In this document: piece after piece, positions 11,608 through 22,893 of the stretch
Layout: each line of letters opens with the position of its first letter
Position numbering within the stretch: position 1 is the first letter of the stretch
DNA from: Pyrenochaeta sp. MPI-SDFR-AT-0127
Taxonomy: Eukaryota > Ascomycota > Dothideomycetes > Pleosporales > Cucurbitariaceae
NCBI GenBank assembly: GCA_020747015.1
Contig: JAGTJM010000068.1
Coordinates: forward strand, 112,606 to 176,605
Length of the DNA: 64,000 nucleotides
Reading direction: 5' to 3'
Position numbers and translations under genes: made by a program
Notes under the pieces: model-generated
What the model saw: only the letters and a program-made list of their open reading frames with translations
Told to the model about the DNA's origin: nothing
The model's database searches: none

Positions 11608-13624
11608 TTTGATTGTAGATAAGACGTCGGGGTGACTTTGTTGGTAGGAATGGGAGGATGAAGTGTAGTGAGGACTGCTAAGCTAGGGCTTTTGGCCCTT
11701 TTATATCTGTAAGCTCGCAGGAGATTAGAGCACAGGACGCACTTCACATTGCATGAAGTTCACATCAATGTCGTCAATCCCTGCATCGAAACCATGTGAT
11801 CTCCAAGAGACAAGGACAGAGGCCTTTCTAAGCATTATCAGCCTAGATGAGGCACTAATCGACAGCATTGCACGAGCACATTGCAGGAAGCGTGGTTTGG
11901 AATTTAGAGACTGACGTCAGCAAGGCTCCAATTGCTTCATTTGGTCTTCCAGATGGATGCTGAAGTGGGTACCATATGCCTTGACATACTCAACTCGCTA
12001 TAGTTGTGTAGAGGATAAGCAACGCCTGCACGCCTTGTTGTAGACAAGCTTCATAAGTTGCGCGTAAGCACAACTCACAATAACAGCATTTTTAGAACTG
12101 AATACTCCTTAATATTAATCCAACAGCTTTCTTTATCTTGTATAGTTGTTATAAATGGACATAGGAGAATCGATATAGTTTTGCTAGCGTCTCCTGCATG
12201 AGCCAAGGTTCTTGACATAGCAATTCACGGGAGGCTCAAGCGGCTAATGCGGCCCACAAATTGAGTCATGCCATGCATGAGCATTGTTTCCTTTGAATTG
12301 TACGTGATGGGATTATCCTATGAGAGAGGCTCATTCGTTACAACAAGACATGTGTTCATGTGTGCATCGGTCAGCTTGCTTACACTAACCACCCGTGCAC
12401 CATCGCGGGAGAATTGCTTTTAGGAACTTGCGGTAAATGTCTACATACTGGATGATGAAATAGATATAGTACCAATCAAATTTGTGCATTTAATGTCCCG
12501 GAAAGATAGGCTTTGTTCAGTAAGCTATTTGTATTGGCCGTGATCTCGCTGCTTATGCGCCACTTCCCGCATCAAAATCCGGTGATCTTGCGAACAGGTC
12601 ACCTGAATCGTTACCCTCCGAAATTTTCACTCCGGCGCGAGTCACTCATCATCTTTATCTCTTGCCTGAATGATCATGCAGAGGCGCTGATATACAGCTG
12701 CTGCGAGTACCCCGGATAGCGAGGCGAAACAGAACGACATTAAGATATACACCGACTAACGTTTACATCTAGCGTGCAGCATAAATTTTGTGTTGGAGCT
12801 TGGCCCGTTTGTTTGCTTTTCCGGATGGTGACATGGCTTGATCCACATTGATGTGGTATTCGAGATTCAGAACAAGTTTGTAAGCTGGAAGGCTGACTGT
12901 GCGCGTGACGTCCTTCAAATCGCCATGCAAGAGGCTGTGCTATACCCTGTAAGGCACAAAATCTCGTGAGTGCATCTTACACATTGATCTGAATCCATTA
13001 GCTCATGCTTTCTCATGCGAAACCTATCTGGCGAACTCCCATGCGTTGAGCGAACACCGGGCAGTAAATGGACCAAGTCGACAACACTCTAGCAGTTGCT
13101 GTCTTATTGACAAAGTGGTGTCATTAATCGCAATGCCGACTTAGTTTGAACCTGTTTACTTGCTTTTGCCAATTGGTGCAAGCAGTAGTGCGGTTGGTAG
13201 GGAAAGACATGCTTAATTGTAGTTTTATTCCCTTCGTTGTATTTATTTTTCTGCATGTCCACGTATACTATCTACCTTTGAAGATGTGTACTGCAGTCTG
13301 CGCTTCCCTGTATGTTTTTGAAACCCGCAACGTAGTTCTTAAATGAACAAGATTGCAGCTAAATCTTGGGTTTACGTAAACCGCCACATAGGCCTGCAGT
13401 AATCTAGTTCCAGATCTTTTCAATTTTGTTGTCGCATGGTTTGCATCGATTTGTTTGCCGCTCATAACGAGAAACGCTTGCGTCAACAAACATCGCCTAC
13501 TTATGTCGCCTACTTATGTCGCCAAATCCAAACAAAAGTCAAGACGCTATAGGTGAACATCTTTCCAACTCAGCATAAAGACTAAATTGCCTCCCTCTGC
13601 TACTCTGCCCATGGTAAAAACAAT
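11608..13624. other. Intergenic region with a short tandem repeat
   Basis: About 2 kb with no gene that I can support. It holds two perfect copies of a 13-bp unit (CGCCTACTTATGT) at 13494-13519 followed by a partial third. The cupin promoter lies at its left end. Confidence 0.4.
11699..11706 (-). promoter_or_regulatory. TATA box of the cupin gene
   Basis: On the minus strand the sequence reads ATATAAAA about 90 bp upstream of the cupin start codon. This is a good distance for a TATA element of a regulated gene. Confidence 0.6.
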
Positions 13625-14033
13625 GCATTCTCTAATAACGACGTCCAGTCCATGGCCATTCACAACACTCTTCGTGGCATGCATACTTTGCCATCCTTAG
13701 AACAGATGAATCGTCATATTGACACACATCCGGATTGGGTCACGTCGCCCTGGCGGGTTGAAAGGCTTGGCTTCGACCCCGCTGCGGTTAACACGTGGAA
13801 GTTCCAAAAGTTTTTGCACCATGCAGCAGGCACGGGTATGGATAATTTAGGGTGGGGTTGGAAAGATTGGAAGCTATTTATTCAAGCTCCAATGATGTCC
13901 TACCTGATGTACAATGGCGTGGAGAGAAGCGCATACTTTTCGATACTTTGATGCTGGAAAGAGAAAGACCTGTGAAAGAACTCGAGACGCCATCACCAAG
14001 GCAAAGGAGTCCATAAAGGTATATCCAGTGTAG
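13625..14033 (+). pseudogene. C-terminal remnant of a flavin-dependent monooxygenase-like gene
   Basis: A coding-like stretch with the phrases DWVTSPWRVERLGFDP and HHAAGTGMDNLGWGWKDW, which resemble the C-terminal part of fungal FAD/NADPH (FMO or Baeyer-Villiger type) monooxygenases. The frame breaks near 13938 in a TTTT run. If one T is ignored it continues as RYFDAGKRKTCERTRDAITK to a stop at 14031-14033. The N-terminal FAD- and NADPH-binding domains are absent upstream, so this is a truncated and frameshifted fragment. The family assignment is from partial resemblance only. Confidence 0.4.
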
Positions 14034-14609
14034 AACAAGGATTCGAGATTTATACCCTAGAGGTATATGGATTAGATGGTCGGGATTTAGAGAAAAAAAC
14101 GTTCGCAATGAAAAATGCCTCCCTATACCTGTGCAATTTCCCTTCTGCATCAGCAAATGCATTGTTAAGGCGAAGAACGCCAAGCAACACGATAGGATTG
14201 TAAAAATGCAAGAACAAAGAACTGTACGGAAAATATATCAAAAATTCCAAGTACTGGAAAGTAAGTTTATTGGTTATTCGTTGGTGCTCTTGGGTTACAT
14301 TACCTTTGCGGGAAATGTTTCCACGTTCGGAATTGGCTTACTTTCGGCGTAACTAACTAGATCGAATTTCGTACAAACTACAAATGTGTGTTAAATTTCG
14401 CGGATTTCATCATCTCTAACAGCGACAACACGCATCTATAGGTAATATGAAATATGAAGTCCTTTCCTCTCACTTGCTGCTTTTCTTTGACCTTTCAACA
14501 TCACCGACATCCTCAACTACACTTTGCCGCCGTCCAGTTCAGCGCACCACCACCAACTTTACGGCATCAGCCACTTCCTTTTCTACTATATCAACGATAA
14601 TACCCAGAA
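14034..14609. other. Intergenic region upstream of the Dabb-GFA gene
   Basis: A 576-bp non-coding gap, AT-rich in its middle and pyrimidine-rich just before the downstream start codon, as in many fungal 5' leaders. No other feature was seen. Confidence 0.4.
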
Positions 14610-15509
14610 ATGACTCAAATGGAGCCAATAATCCACATTGTGCTCTTTAAATATCGACAAGACATATCTTGGAAAGATTTGGAAAGCCACTTCGAGTCTT
14701 TCATGTCGCTCCGACATACTTCGCTTCACCCAGGGACCGGTAAACCGCTTATTAAGTCGCTCAAAGCAGGCAAAAACAGATCTTGGGAACAATTCTCGAA
14801 GGGTATGACGCATGGCTTTATTCTTGAATTTGCAACCCAGGGAGATCTGGATTACTACCTCACGGCCGAACCAGTACATCTGGCATTTTCCAAAGCAGCA
14901 AAGCCACTTATCGAGGACAGCGTGGTTATTGATGTGGTAGATGGTATGCTGTTTGGTGTGGGTGCTAAGCATCCGAACATAAAGGAAGAAGGATTCCGTA
15001 TGGGAGCATGTCATTGCGAAAGTGTGAAGTGGACCGCCAAACTGGAGAAAGCGGAACATGTCCTTTGCCACTGCACGACATGCCAGAAACTTGGCGGTGG
15101 GCCATATTCCTGCAATCAGATTATTTCGAAGGACGACTTAAGAATCGTAGCTGGGGAAAAGAATGTGGGCGAGTACAAGTACAAGGGCGCAAGCGGTACG
15201 TCCACAAACCTACCTTGACATGTGACCCATTCTTAAATTAGCACCGACAAAGCTATACAAATTCTACTTAGGCTTTAAGACACGATGTATTCGCTGACAA
15301 AGCACACAGGTAAATATGTGCACTGTTACTTTTGCAAAACTTGCACAAGTCATATCTATCACCATCAAGATGTTATGCCTGACAAGGTGATAGTTCGTAC
15401 ATTACTTCTGGACGGTGGGGAGACGATGCCTGCAACGTCTGAGATCTTCGCAGAAGGGAGACTGTCCTGGGTACAACGTTTGAAAACGGAGCTGAGCGCG
15501 ATGTCATGA
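14610..15509 (+). CDS. Dabb domain fused to GFA (formaldehyde-activating-like) zinc domain
   Basis: A two-domain protein of about 261 residues. Residues 1-115 are a stress-responsive A/B barrel (Dabb): IIHIVLFKYR at the start, a central MTHGFILEF strand, then PVHLAFSK. Residues about 130-255 are a GFA (CENP-V/glutathione-dependent formaldehyde-activating-like) fold. Its zinc ligands lie in GACHCESVKW, CHCTTCQK and, after the intron, CYFCKTC. The intron is placed at 15196-15309 (GTACGT..ACACAG, 114 bp), joining GAS-G to GKYVHCYFC. An earlier acceptor near 15270 gives an immediate stop. GFA enzymes detoxify reactive small carbonyls; Dabb domains occur in stress proteins and aromatic cyclases. 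The substrate is unknown. Confidence 0.82.
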
Positions 15510-16134
15510 GTCTCGAGTTGTTCAATCGTGAACCACCTAAAATAATTGGGTAGGGCGACGTGTGCATATTGCACAGAACAGCGAGTTCCGCAACGCCTTG
15601 GTTCTTCCAAAGAAGATCAAGCTCGCAGGCCGGAACCACGTTTCTAGTAGATTTTAACTCTTCTAGGCATTACCAGATGCCCCGTATTCTATCACTACTA
15701 CAATATTGGGGTGTGCGAGCCAAGAGGGATTGTGCAGCTTTTGGGGCGTTTTGTACTCGTCCTCCACGTAAGTTTACGGCTTCATAGATTGTTCTTTGCT
15801 TGATATTGAAAATCAACAAATTCACCATCCCATAAATGCTTGTAAGTAAATTTGGGCCACGTGTCCCTCAAAATCGCTCTTCGCGCATACTCCGTGAATT
15901 TGGATCCTTCAGCTCATGAAATCTCTTAGTTGAAACAAGATTCCCTCGCTTCATTATTCGTTTTGCTTTGCGGTTGTCTCTTTTCCATATGGGACCCGAA
16001 GTTTATGCCACAACTTGATACTGTTTGATTGTATAGTGAGACTTTCTCTAGCACATGTACTTACAAGTAAGTATAGACTAACTGCTCGAATGGTAATGAG
16101 ATGTGACGTGACTGTATACAATTGCAAGAAATAT
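15510..16134. other. Convergent intergenic region
   Basis: A 625-bp spacer between the 3' ends of the Dabb-GFA gene and the P450 gene. No additional feature was recognised. Confidence 0.4.
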
Positions 16135-17818
16135 CTACCATTTTACAGTCTTTAATGCATCCGCGTCGCTAGGCTGCCACGGAAAATCTGCCTCAGCCTT
16201 CTTAATCAATTCCCTATGCATTTCACTCCTCGGCACGACGCTTGTGCGATAGGGAATTGGATGGCTCACAACACCTGGCTCAAATTTTAACTCCGGCTCC
16301 ACTATCTTTCCATCCTGATCAACGAGTTTCTCAACCTTGAAGACTGCCAAAGACTGTGCGATTGTGATAAATAGGGCATTGTCAGCGACATAGCGTCCCG
16401 GGCAGACACGTCGACCGTATCCGAAAGTCCACGTACGTGGATCGGGCTCGGCCTTGTGAGTAGGCGTGTCGAGAAATCGCTCTGGTCGGAAGACCATGGG
16501 GTCGGGGTAGACTTCGGGGTCATGGGTGAACCACCAGTTGTTCGGGAGCAACAGTGCGCCTTTCGGGATTCGGAAGCCCCGAATGACGTCTTCCTCGGTA
16601 CTGGAATGTGGTAAAGCCATAGGCGCAACAGGGTGCCAGCGATGTGTTTCTTTGACGACTGCTTCAATGTATGGTAAGCTTCCCTTGTCGGCACTGACAG
16701 GCAGACGACTACCGATAACTTTGTCTAACTCTTCTTGGGCCTTCTTCTGAACTTCAGGAAATACTGTCATGGCCAAAAAGAACGTCATCAGAGACGAGAC
16801 AGTTGTATCAGCACCACCGAGATACATAGACGATGCAGACCATTTATGGATACGCTCTAAGTCTGAATCAGATCCTATGTTCTCAATGGCTTGAGACAAA
16901 AACGAGGTCTTGTGTTTTTTCTCGCGCATCTGCTGCTTGACAAATTCGTAGGGCTGCTCCGTCGTCTGTTGTAACTGAGCAGCCATTTCGCGAGCTGTTC
17001 TCTTCCACCCTGTGCCGGGCAACCAATCCGGGCAGTATCGCACTATTACAATTAGAATTTTAGTGCCGAGGCTGATCGCTACTTACAGAAAGGCATGATA
17101 TCTACAGCCCACTTGCCAGGCACGGTTGCGTCAGCGAATTCGTGCATAGTTTTGCCAGCCATATCGACAAGAAAATCTTTGCCGTGAGATTCCGCAGTAT
17201 AACCATAGGTGATCTTTAAGATTACTGCACCAGCTTCTTTCTTGATGTGATCAAATAAGTTCTCTGGGGAGTCTAATACATTAAGGAGAAAGTGGACAGA
17301 TTCTTCCTCCTGCACTCGATCAAACACTGCTAGAGAAGTGGTGCTGCCAGCAACCTTAGCAATGTTCTTTCGATGAAGCTTGAAGGTGTCTGTATAGCCG
17401 CTGAAGGCAAGAGTATTCTTCCATCCAATGCTAGCAATGCCGTTAGCATTCTGCGGTTACCGCCGCGCTTGCTGTAAACGTACATATCACTACTGAAGAC
17501 CATATATGGGCGCGCAGAGTGGATAGCTGATCGGTCTCTCAAAAGCTCGAGCGCGATCTGCGCATCGTTGATAATAATGAAAGTTTGGCCAAGAACCGTA
17601 ACTGAGCTGATTGGGCCGTAAAGATCTTTGTGCTTCAGCCAATGGTGGCACTCGAGCATCCCTGGTTTCGGCAAATCGCTGACATTACCAAGGAGCGGTA
17701 TACCCTTTGGACCTGGAGGTAGTGGTCGACTGGGTTTGGGCTGAACCAAGCGATTCACCACATACGCGACAATGATGCCGAGAACGAGGATGAGTCCAGT
17801 GGACAATGTTGAGGCCAT
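16135..17818 (-). CDS. Cytochrome P450 monooxygenase (CYP64-like group)
   Basis: A membrane-anchored microsomal P450 of about 528 residues. Three exons: 17818-17484, 17430-17087 and 17042-16135. The first intron (17483-17431, 53 bp) has donor GTACGT, a perfect GCTAAC branch site and a TAG acceptor. It removes the apparent frame break near the conserved GWKNTLAFSGY. The second intron is 17086-17043. All P450 landmarks are present: N-terminal anchor, proline hinge RPLPPGPKG, I-helix GGADTT (about 302-307), ETHR (ExxR, about 358), FRPERF (about 411) and the heme loop FGYGRRVCPGR with Cys about 440. The general resemblance is to the O-methylsterigmatocystin-oxidoreductase-like fungal group. No biosynthetic core gene lies next to it, so the substrate is unknown. 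Confidence 0.93.
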
Positions 17819-18961
17819 GTCTATTGTCCTGACGTTATGTTTGTGGGCTGAGGGAGCAAAAAGAGGGAGAGAGGAGAGGGGTTCGAGACACCATGGTCCA
17901 CATCCCATCGTGGGCCAATGGTTTTATCACCACCAGCGACACATGCTGGACCCCTACAACCCAAGAAAGCACTATTGTGTCAGGAAGTTGGGCTAGTCTG
18001 GGTGGGCTTTGCGCGCTAGCGGCACCGCGGGTTGAAGCGAGCGTTCAGCCACGGGCAGTGACTCGTGGGCACTCGAATGGCTGGACATAGCGTCACCTGT
18101 TGAAACCCTTGGATAGACGGCTGACGCCATGACAAAAGTGCCACTTATCTTTCCTTTGCTTCTTGGTGCAATGTTAGCAGGGGAACATCACAGGACGCTC
18201 GAGCGCGCGTCGAGATATGCCAAACCGTTGCAGCCGCAGAGTAGCATCCATCGCTTCCAAACCCTAACCACATGCAGTGCCTTCTACAGTAGGGGAACCC
18301 ATGTGTGGAGCTCCAGCTTGAGCCCTGACATCAAAGATTGTGTGATTGGTCAAAATCTGTGCAGATCGAAGATGGACACGGCACTCTGTCTTTCTCGCTT
18401 CAAGGGTCGGGATTTACCGCCTAGTGGCGTAGCTTCCCCGAGCGCGCTTGCCTGTTGTGGCATTGACAGAACACTAACGAGACTATATTCTCCGCGACAT
18501 GTCTTTAGGCCCGCTACATGTGACAGACTAACCTAGATTTGCTGAAAACCTGCAGCGGCCCCATTCTTGTGCTCCCCGAGCCGCGTCCGCAAGGCTTCGT
18601 CCCGTCTCCTGATTGGAGATGTGCTTTGCTCCGAGGAGGATTGACGGCATCCTGGCGAGGCCTTTTTACTTCTCCTCACTCTATTCAGGCACTGGCCCTG
18701 TTTGGTAGGCGAAGAGCTATACGAGTAGAGGCCTCAACGCGGTTGTGACCCTGGTTCAGGAGATAGTTTGGGCCGCCGCACAGAAGATTTGTCTCTAAAT
18801 TGAGCATTTTAGAGAAGATCCTCCAAGCCTGGATCCCCTCCCTGATCAGCACATGTCATTCATGTGATGAATTGACATTTAAGAGGGCAAAGTTCTTTTT
18901 AGCATTCATAAAACGCACCAGATTCGAGAAGCCCTTCTTCGTGGTTTCCTCATTAGATGCA
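17819..18961. other. Divergent promoter region, P450 / CFEM receptor
   Basis: About 1.1 kb between divergent starts. Several open frames of 70-135 codons exist (for example 18129-18536) but none has a recognisable domain. Near the right end the DNA becomes AT-rich, as expected for a promoter. Confidence 0.4.
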
Positions 18962-20439
18962 ATGCGAGCTTTTAGCGTTATTCTTTTTACTATTACTCTT
19001 TGGAAGAGTTCCCTTGCTCAGCAAGACTTCTTAGAGAGATTGCCTAATTGTGCTGTATGCTTAGTTTGAACTATCCAATTCCCATAAGCGACCAGGACTG
19101 ACTCTATATAGATCCAATGTCTTTCTGCAACCTTGCCTGTATCGGTGTGTGGGCCAACCGACATCAGCTGCCTCTGTGCAGATCAAACGTTCATGGCAGC
19201 TGCGGGACAATGCAACATGGCGAACTGTTCAGTCATTGAAGTGCTACAATCCACGAACGAGACTTATGCTGCCTGTGGAATCCCAGTGCGCGATCAAAGT
19301 GCCACTCTGATAGGGGTGGTTGCATCAATTGGAAGCCTGGCCCTTCTGATGGTCGTCATGCGTCTGGTTGATCGAGCCTTCTCGGCTCAGGCAAGGCTCG
19401 GATGGGATGACTTGTTGATTGGTCTATCTGGAGTACGCTGCAATAACTTCAACGTCCAACCATTAAAGAAAGTATACTGATCCTTGTCAATTCATAGGTG
19501 TCATCGATCGGGATGAACGCGCCAGTCATCGTGGCGGCCCGTTACGGCTTCGGAAGAGATATGTGGGGAATCGCCCCTGACAATATTACTGAAAGCTTGA
19601 AATGGCTGTATGTTGCTTATTTCATGTATATGGTAGCTGAGTGTCTCTGCCAGCTCTCCATACTGGCCTTCTACCTACGTATCATGGTCCATCGCCACTC
19701 GCGCCTCGCGGTGTGGGTCTTGATCGGTATGGTCACCAGCTTTGGGTTGGGGAATACTTTCGCCATGATCTTTCAATGCACACCTATACCATTTTTTTGG
19801 GACGGCTGGAGAGGCCAGATGGAAGGATACTGCGGCGTCGACGTCCGCTTGTTCGGATTCGTTCGAGGAGGCGTAGAAATATTTCTCGACTTGGCTATCC
19901 TCACCTTACCACTACCAATGCTGGCCAAATTGAACATGTCGAGGAAAAAGAAGCTCCAGATCATGTCCATGTTCTGCGTTGGTTTTGTCATCACGGTAGT
20001 TAGCTGCCTAAGATTGTGGTCGTTTGTCAAGTTTGCGCAAACCCAGAACCCGACCTGTGAGTTACCGCACCAAGTCAATACATGCTTCGCAGTAGCTTAC
20101 AATAACCCTCCAGATGATAACACTGCAGGCCTCTACTGGTGCGCAACCGAGTCTAATCTCTTCACCGTGGTCGCTTGCATGCCAGCGCTACATGCTATAT
20201 TTCACAAAGTCCTGAGACAATTTCGCGATGCTGGTACTTACGCGAGTAAAGGTCCTTACGGGAGTAAAGGTCAATATGATCTCCCAAGCAAAGGATCGTA
20301 CTTGCGTCACAGTCCCGGTGATAGTCATAAGTCACTACCTTTTGGGTCGATCCAGAAGTCCACGAATGTCGATATCTACCGTACTGAGCGATCGAGTTCG
20401 GACATCGAGCTGGTAAATCACGCACCTCGACTTGTGTAA
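18962..20439 (+). CDS. CFEM-domain, PTH11-like rhodopsin-type membrane receptor
   Basis: A receptor-like protein of about 451 residues from three exons: 18962-19054, 19112-19432 and 19498-20439. A signal peptide (to about residue 19) precedes an extracellular CFEM domain. Its Cys spacing includes NCAIQC, CGPTDISCLC, CNMANC and a final CG. Seven hydrophobic segments follow in a fungal rhodopsin-fold domain with the typical SRARLGWDD-like linker (here AQARLGWDDLLI). The cytosolic tail is Ser/Lys/Gly-rich with three short SKG repeats near residues 380-400. Family members such as Magnaporthe Pth11 act in surface sensing during infection. The function here is inferred from architecture. Confidence 0.9.
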
Positions 20440-20829
20440 ACGTATAGTTTATATATAAGAGTTCACGAAGAATAGAATATGTCCATTGAATCTGATATCC
20501 CACGATTTCGAAGTAATCTATGTCTCTGTATATGTAAGCTGACCACAGAGCCGCACCGCAAGGGCAACATGTAGTTCTGGCTCGTTTTGACTTATCGCTC
20601 ATCTTCAGACCCCTGGTACTCAGTCAAGCTACGAAATACTGGCTCTCAGGCTTCTAAGTACGGCCTGAGCTCTGCTCTACGCCAGGTATGGAATGGCTCC
20701 TCCTAGTTGGTTCTTGAGGCTGCCAACCTCTCTCGTTGTACGGTGACAAATATTCTACCCCTTCTTTACCTTTGTACTCTGGCACCTCAGCTCCTCTTTC
20801 TTTGCTTGACCCGATCCTAACCCTGGCTT
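20440..20829. other. Short intergenic region
   Basis: A 390-bp spacer between the receptor gene and the kinase-like pseudogene. It has no recognised feature. Confidence 0.4.
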
Positions 20830-22182
20830 GTGAAGAGGATGACTGTATTCGATGAGCTATCCGAAACGGACGGAGATGACAAAGTCAAGTCATGGTTGTC
20901 AAAACTTATCGATGCAAAGCAAGAAATTGTCGCCTTTGTCGCTTCTCGGCGACGTGGCAAACCGGCGGGAGAGTTTGACAGATACCGTAACGGCTCATTC
21001 AGCCTCAGACTCGTGGTCAAATTTAGCGACGGTGAGCCAAAAGCTGTGATTCGCTTCCCAAAACCTGGTCACACAGCAACAGTTTTCCGGGATGAAAAGG
21101 TCAGGAATGAAGTTCAATTCCTGCAATTTCTGAAGAGGACAATCACTATCCCTATACTTAGGGTATCGGGTTGGGAGTTGATTGAAGGTAGTCCTCAGCA
21201 CCTTGGTCCATTCATAATCATGGATCTCATTGATGGCATCTCATTAGCGACCATCTCAAAGCAGCAAACAGAGACCGAACAGGATGAGGTTATGCTCGCG
21301 AACGACGTGAACAACGCGAATCTAGATCATGTCTACGAGCAACTTGCCGACTACTTGTTACAACTCTCTCAAATGGACTTTTGAACGATTGGAGCGATAT
21401 TAAAGATTCCGTCTTCAAATGAATGGATTGCCACCCAAAGATCATGGACCTATAGCATGAATGAGCTGAAAACTGTAGTCTCGAATTACCCTATAAGCGG
21501 CTACCCTACGACTTCGTTCACGTGTGCAGAGGCGTTCCTTCACTCTCGCACTGATGAGCATCTTGTCCACGCTCAGACCCAACGAAACCTCTCCATTAAC
21601 CGAGAAAATGCAAAATGACGGTTTATCGCTCGTCATGGATGCAAGTCTCTGGTTTCCTGTTACTATGTCGATCATACTGGTCCCTTCAAACCCTACTGTG
21701 ACCACCTGCATCCTTTAAACATGCTTGCAAATCTGGACACTCTTCGCATTACGGCCATACTGGGCTCTGAACTCGCAAACACCATACCAGCACAATTTGT
21801 ATACGACCGACCTTGGTGGCAACTTTTGCTAGGATCAGATATGTGGCTTGAAAACCACTCCAGAGAGGATTTTATGATCCATTACGAGCCACGCATGGTA
21901 CGGTTCTTGCGAGCCTTGAAACTGGTGGAGAAGAGGAAGAATGCAGAAGAAACGAATTCGGAGGAAAGCCAGAGCAACGAGCTACTCTCGAGCCGTATGC
22001 GTGAATCCTGAGAGACTGGAAGGTTCTGGTTCGACTATGGAATTAGAAAGAGCTTAAATCATTTGACTGAGCTGCACTTCAGAAGGATGGTGATGACACA
22101 ATTAGAGATGAGATGGGAGAAGAAATGGGGAATTAATGGATCTAAAGGTAGACCAATTGAAAGCTTACGATGCAGAATGTAA
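20830..22182 (+). pseudogene. Aminoglycoside-phosphotransferase (APH)-like kinase, broken by three TGA codons
   Basis: A 450-codon frame stays open from 20830 to a TAA at 22180-22182 except for three TGA codons at 21382-21384, 21616-21618 and 22009-22011. No frameshift is needed. The encoded protein has the APH/choline-kinase fold typical of fungal expanded families: NGSFSLRLVVKF, PFIIMDLIDG, the region GPFKPYCDHLHPLNML where the catalytic loop lies, then PWWQLLLG and RFWFDYGIRKS. The third TGA stands where a Trp is common and could be one TGG to TGA transition. The metal-binding Asp expected after the catalytic loop is replaced (ILGSELAN), another sign of decay. The likely original start is 20830 or 20839. 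Confidence 0.75.
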
Positions 22183-22893
22183 GGTCTGAGTTTCTTGTTA
22201 GATTCGGCGTCTGCAGGCTATACTTTTTTGTTATCGGTGAATAAGACTTAGCGTTAGTAGACCTTTCATGCTTTGTGGTGTTTTGAAGGAAGAAATTGCG
22301 AGCGAATTATTTTACGTTTAACGGAGAGATGAAGTCCACTAGGTTATATTTACAAGGGAAGTACCCATCGCGAAGTAAGCTGTCCAGAACACGGCATTCT
22401 CAGACAGCAATCTGCGTCAAGCGATACTAAGGTGTTTCCTGTCCATGGTAGACAATCTTAAGTTTGCACAGCCTATAGTCATGTCTAAATCCACTTTGCA
22501 GCTGATAGTAGCGCGACCAGTCTAGGAAGTAGAGCTGGAATAGGCCCTAGCGCTAATGTGACTAGGCCATGTCGAGTTCCTAATCCCCTATCTAAAGTAT
22601 GGCGATGAATCCAGCCTATCATGCATTGAAGTTTGCTTAGCATCAAGGATATATTACTCAAAGTAGATCGGCTGGAGTGAAATGATATATGGTACGAGAA
22701 AATAAACTTAGGAACACTTCTACAATAACGGATTTGATGTTTAACTATACATGAGCATTCTCGCGTCCATCACAAGGCAACGATTCAAAATCACCAATTT
22801 AGCTGCAGTATGGACAAACCATAGCAAAAGCCCTTCTTTCAGGTATGATACGGTATTCCTTGGCGCTCCACAGTATACGACTCCTTACTCTCA
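22183..22893. other. Intergenic region downstream of chitin synthase
   Basis: A 711-bp AT-leaning gap holding the 3' end of the chitin synthase transcript. Nothing else was recognised. Confidence 0.4.

Noticed and set aside
17440..17490. Frameshift in the first P450 exon
   Set aside because: A 53-bp intron with GTACGT, GCTAAC and TAG signals explains the break completely.
18129..18536. 135-codon open frame between the P450 and the CFEM receptor
   Set aside because: No domain or start context; probably chance in GC-rich promoter DNA.
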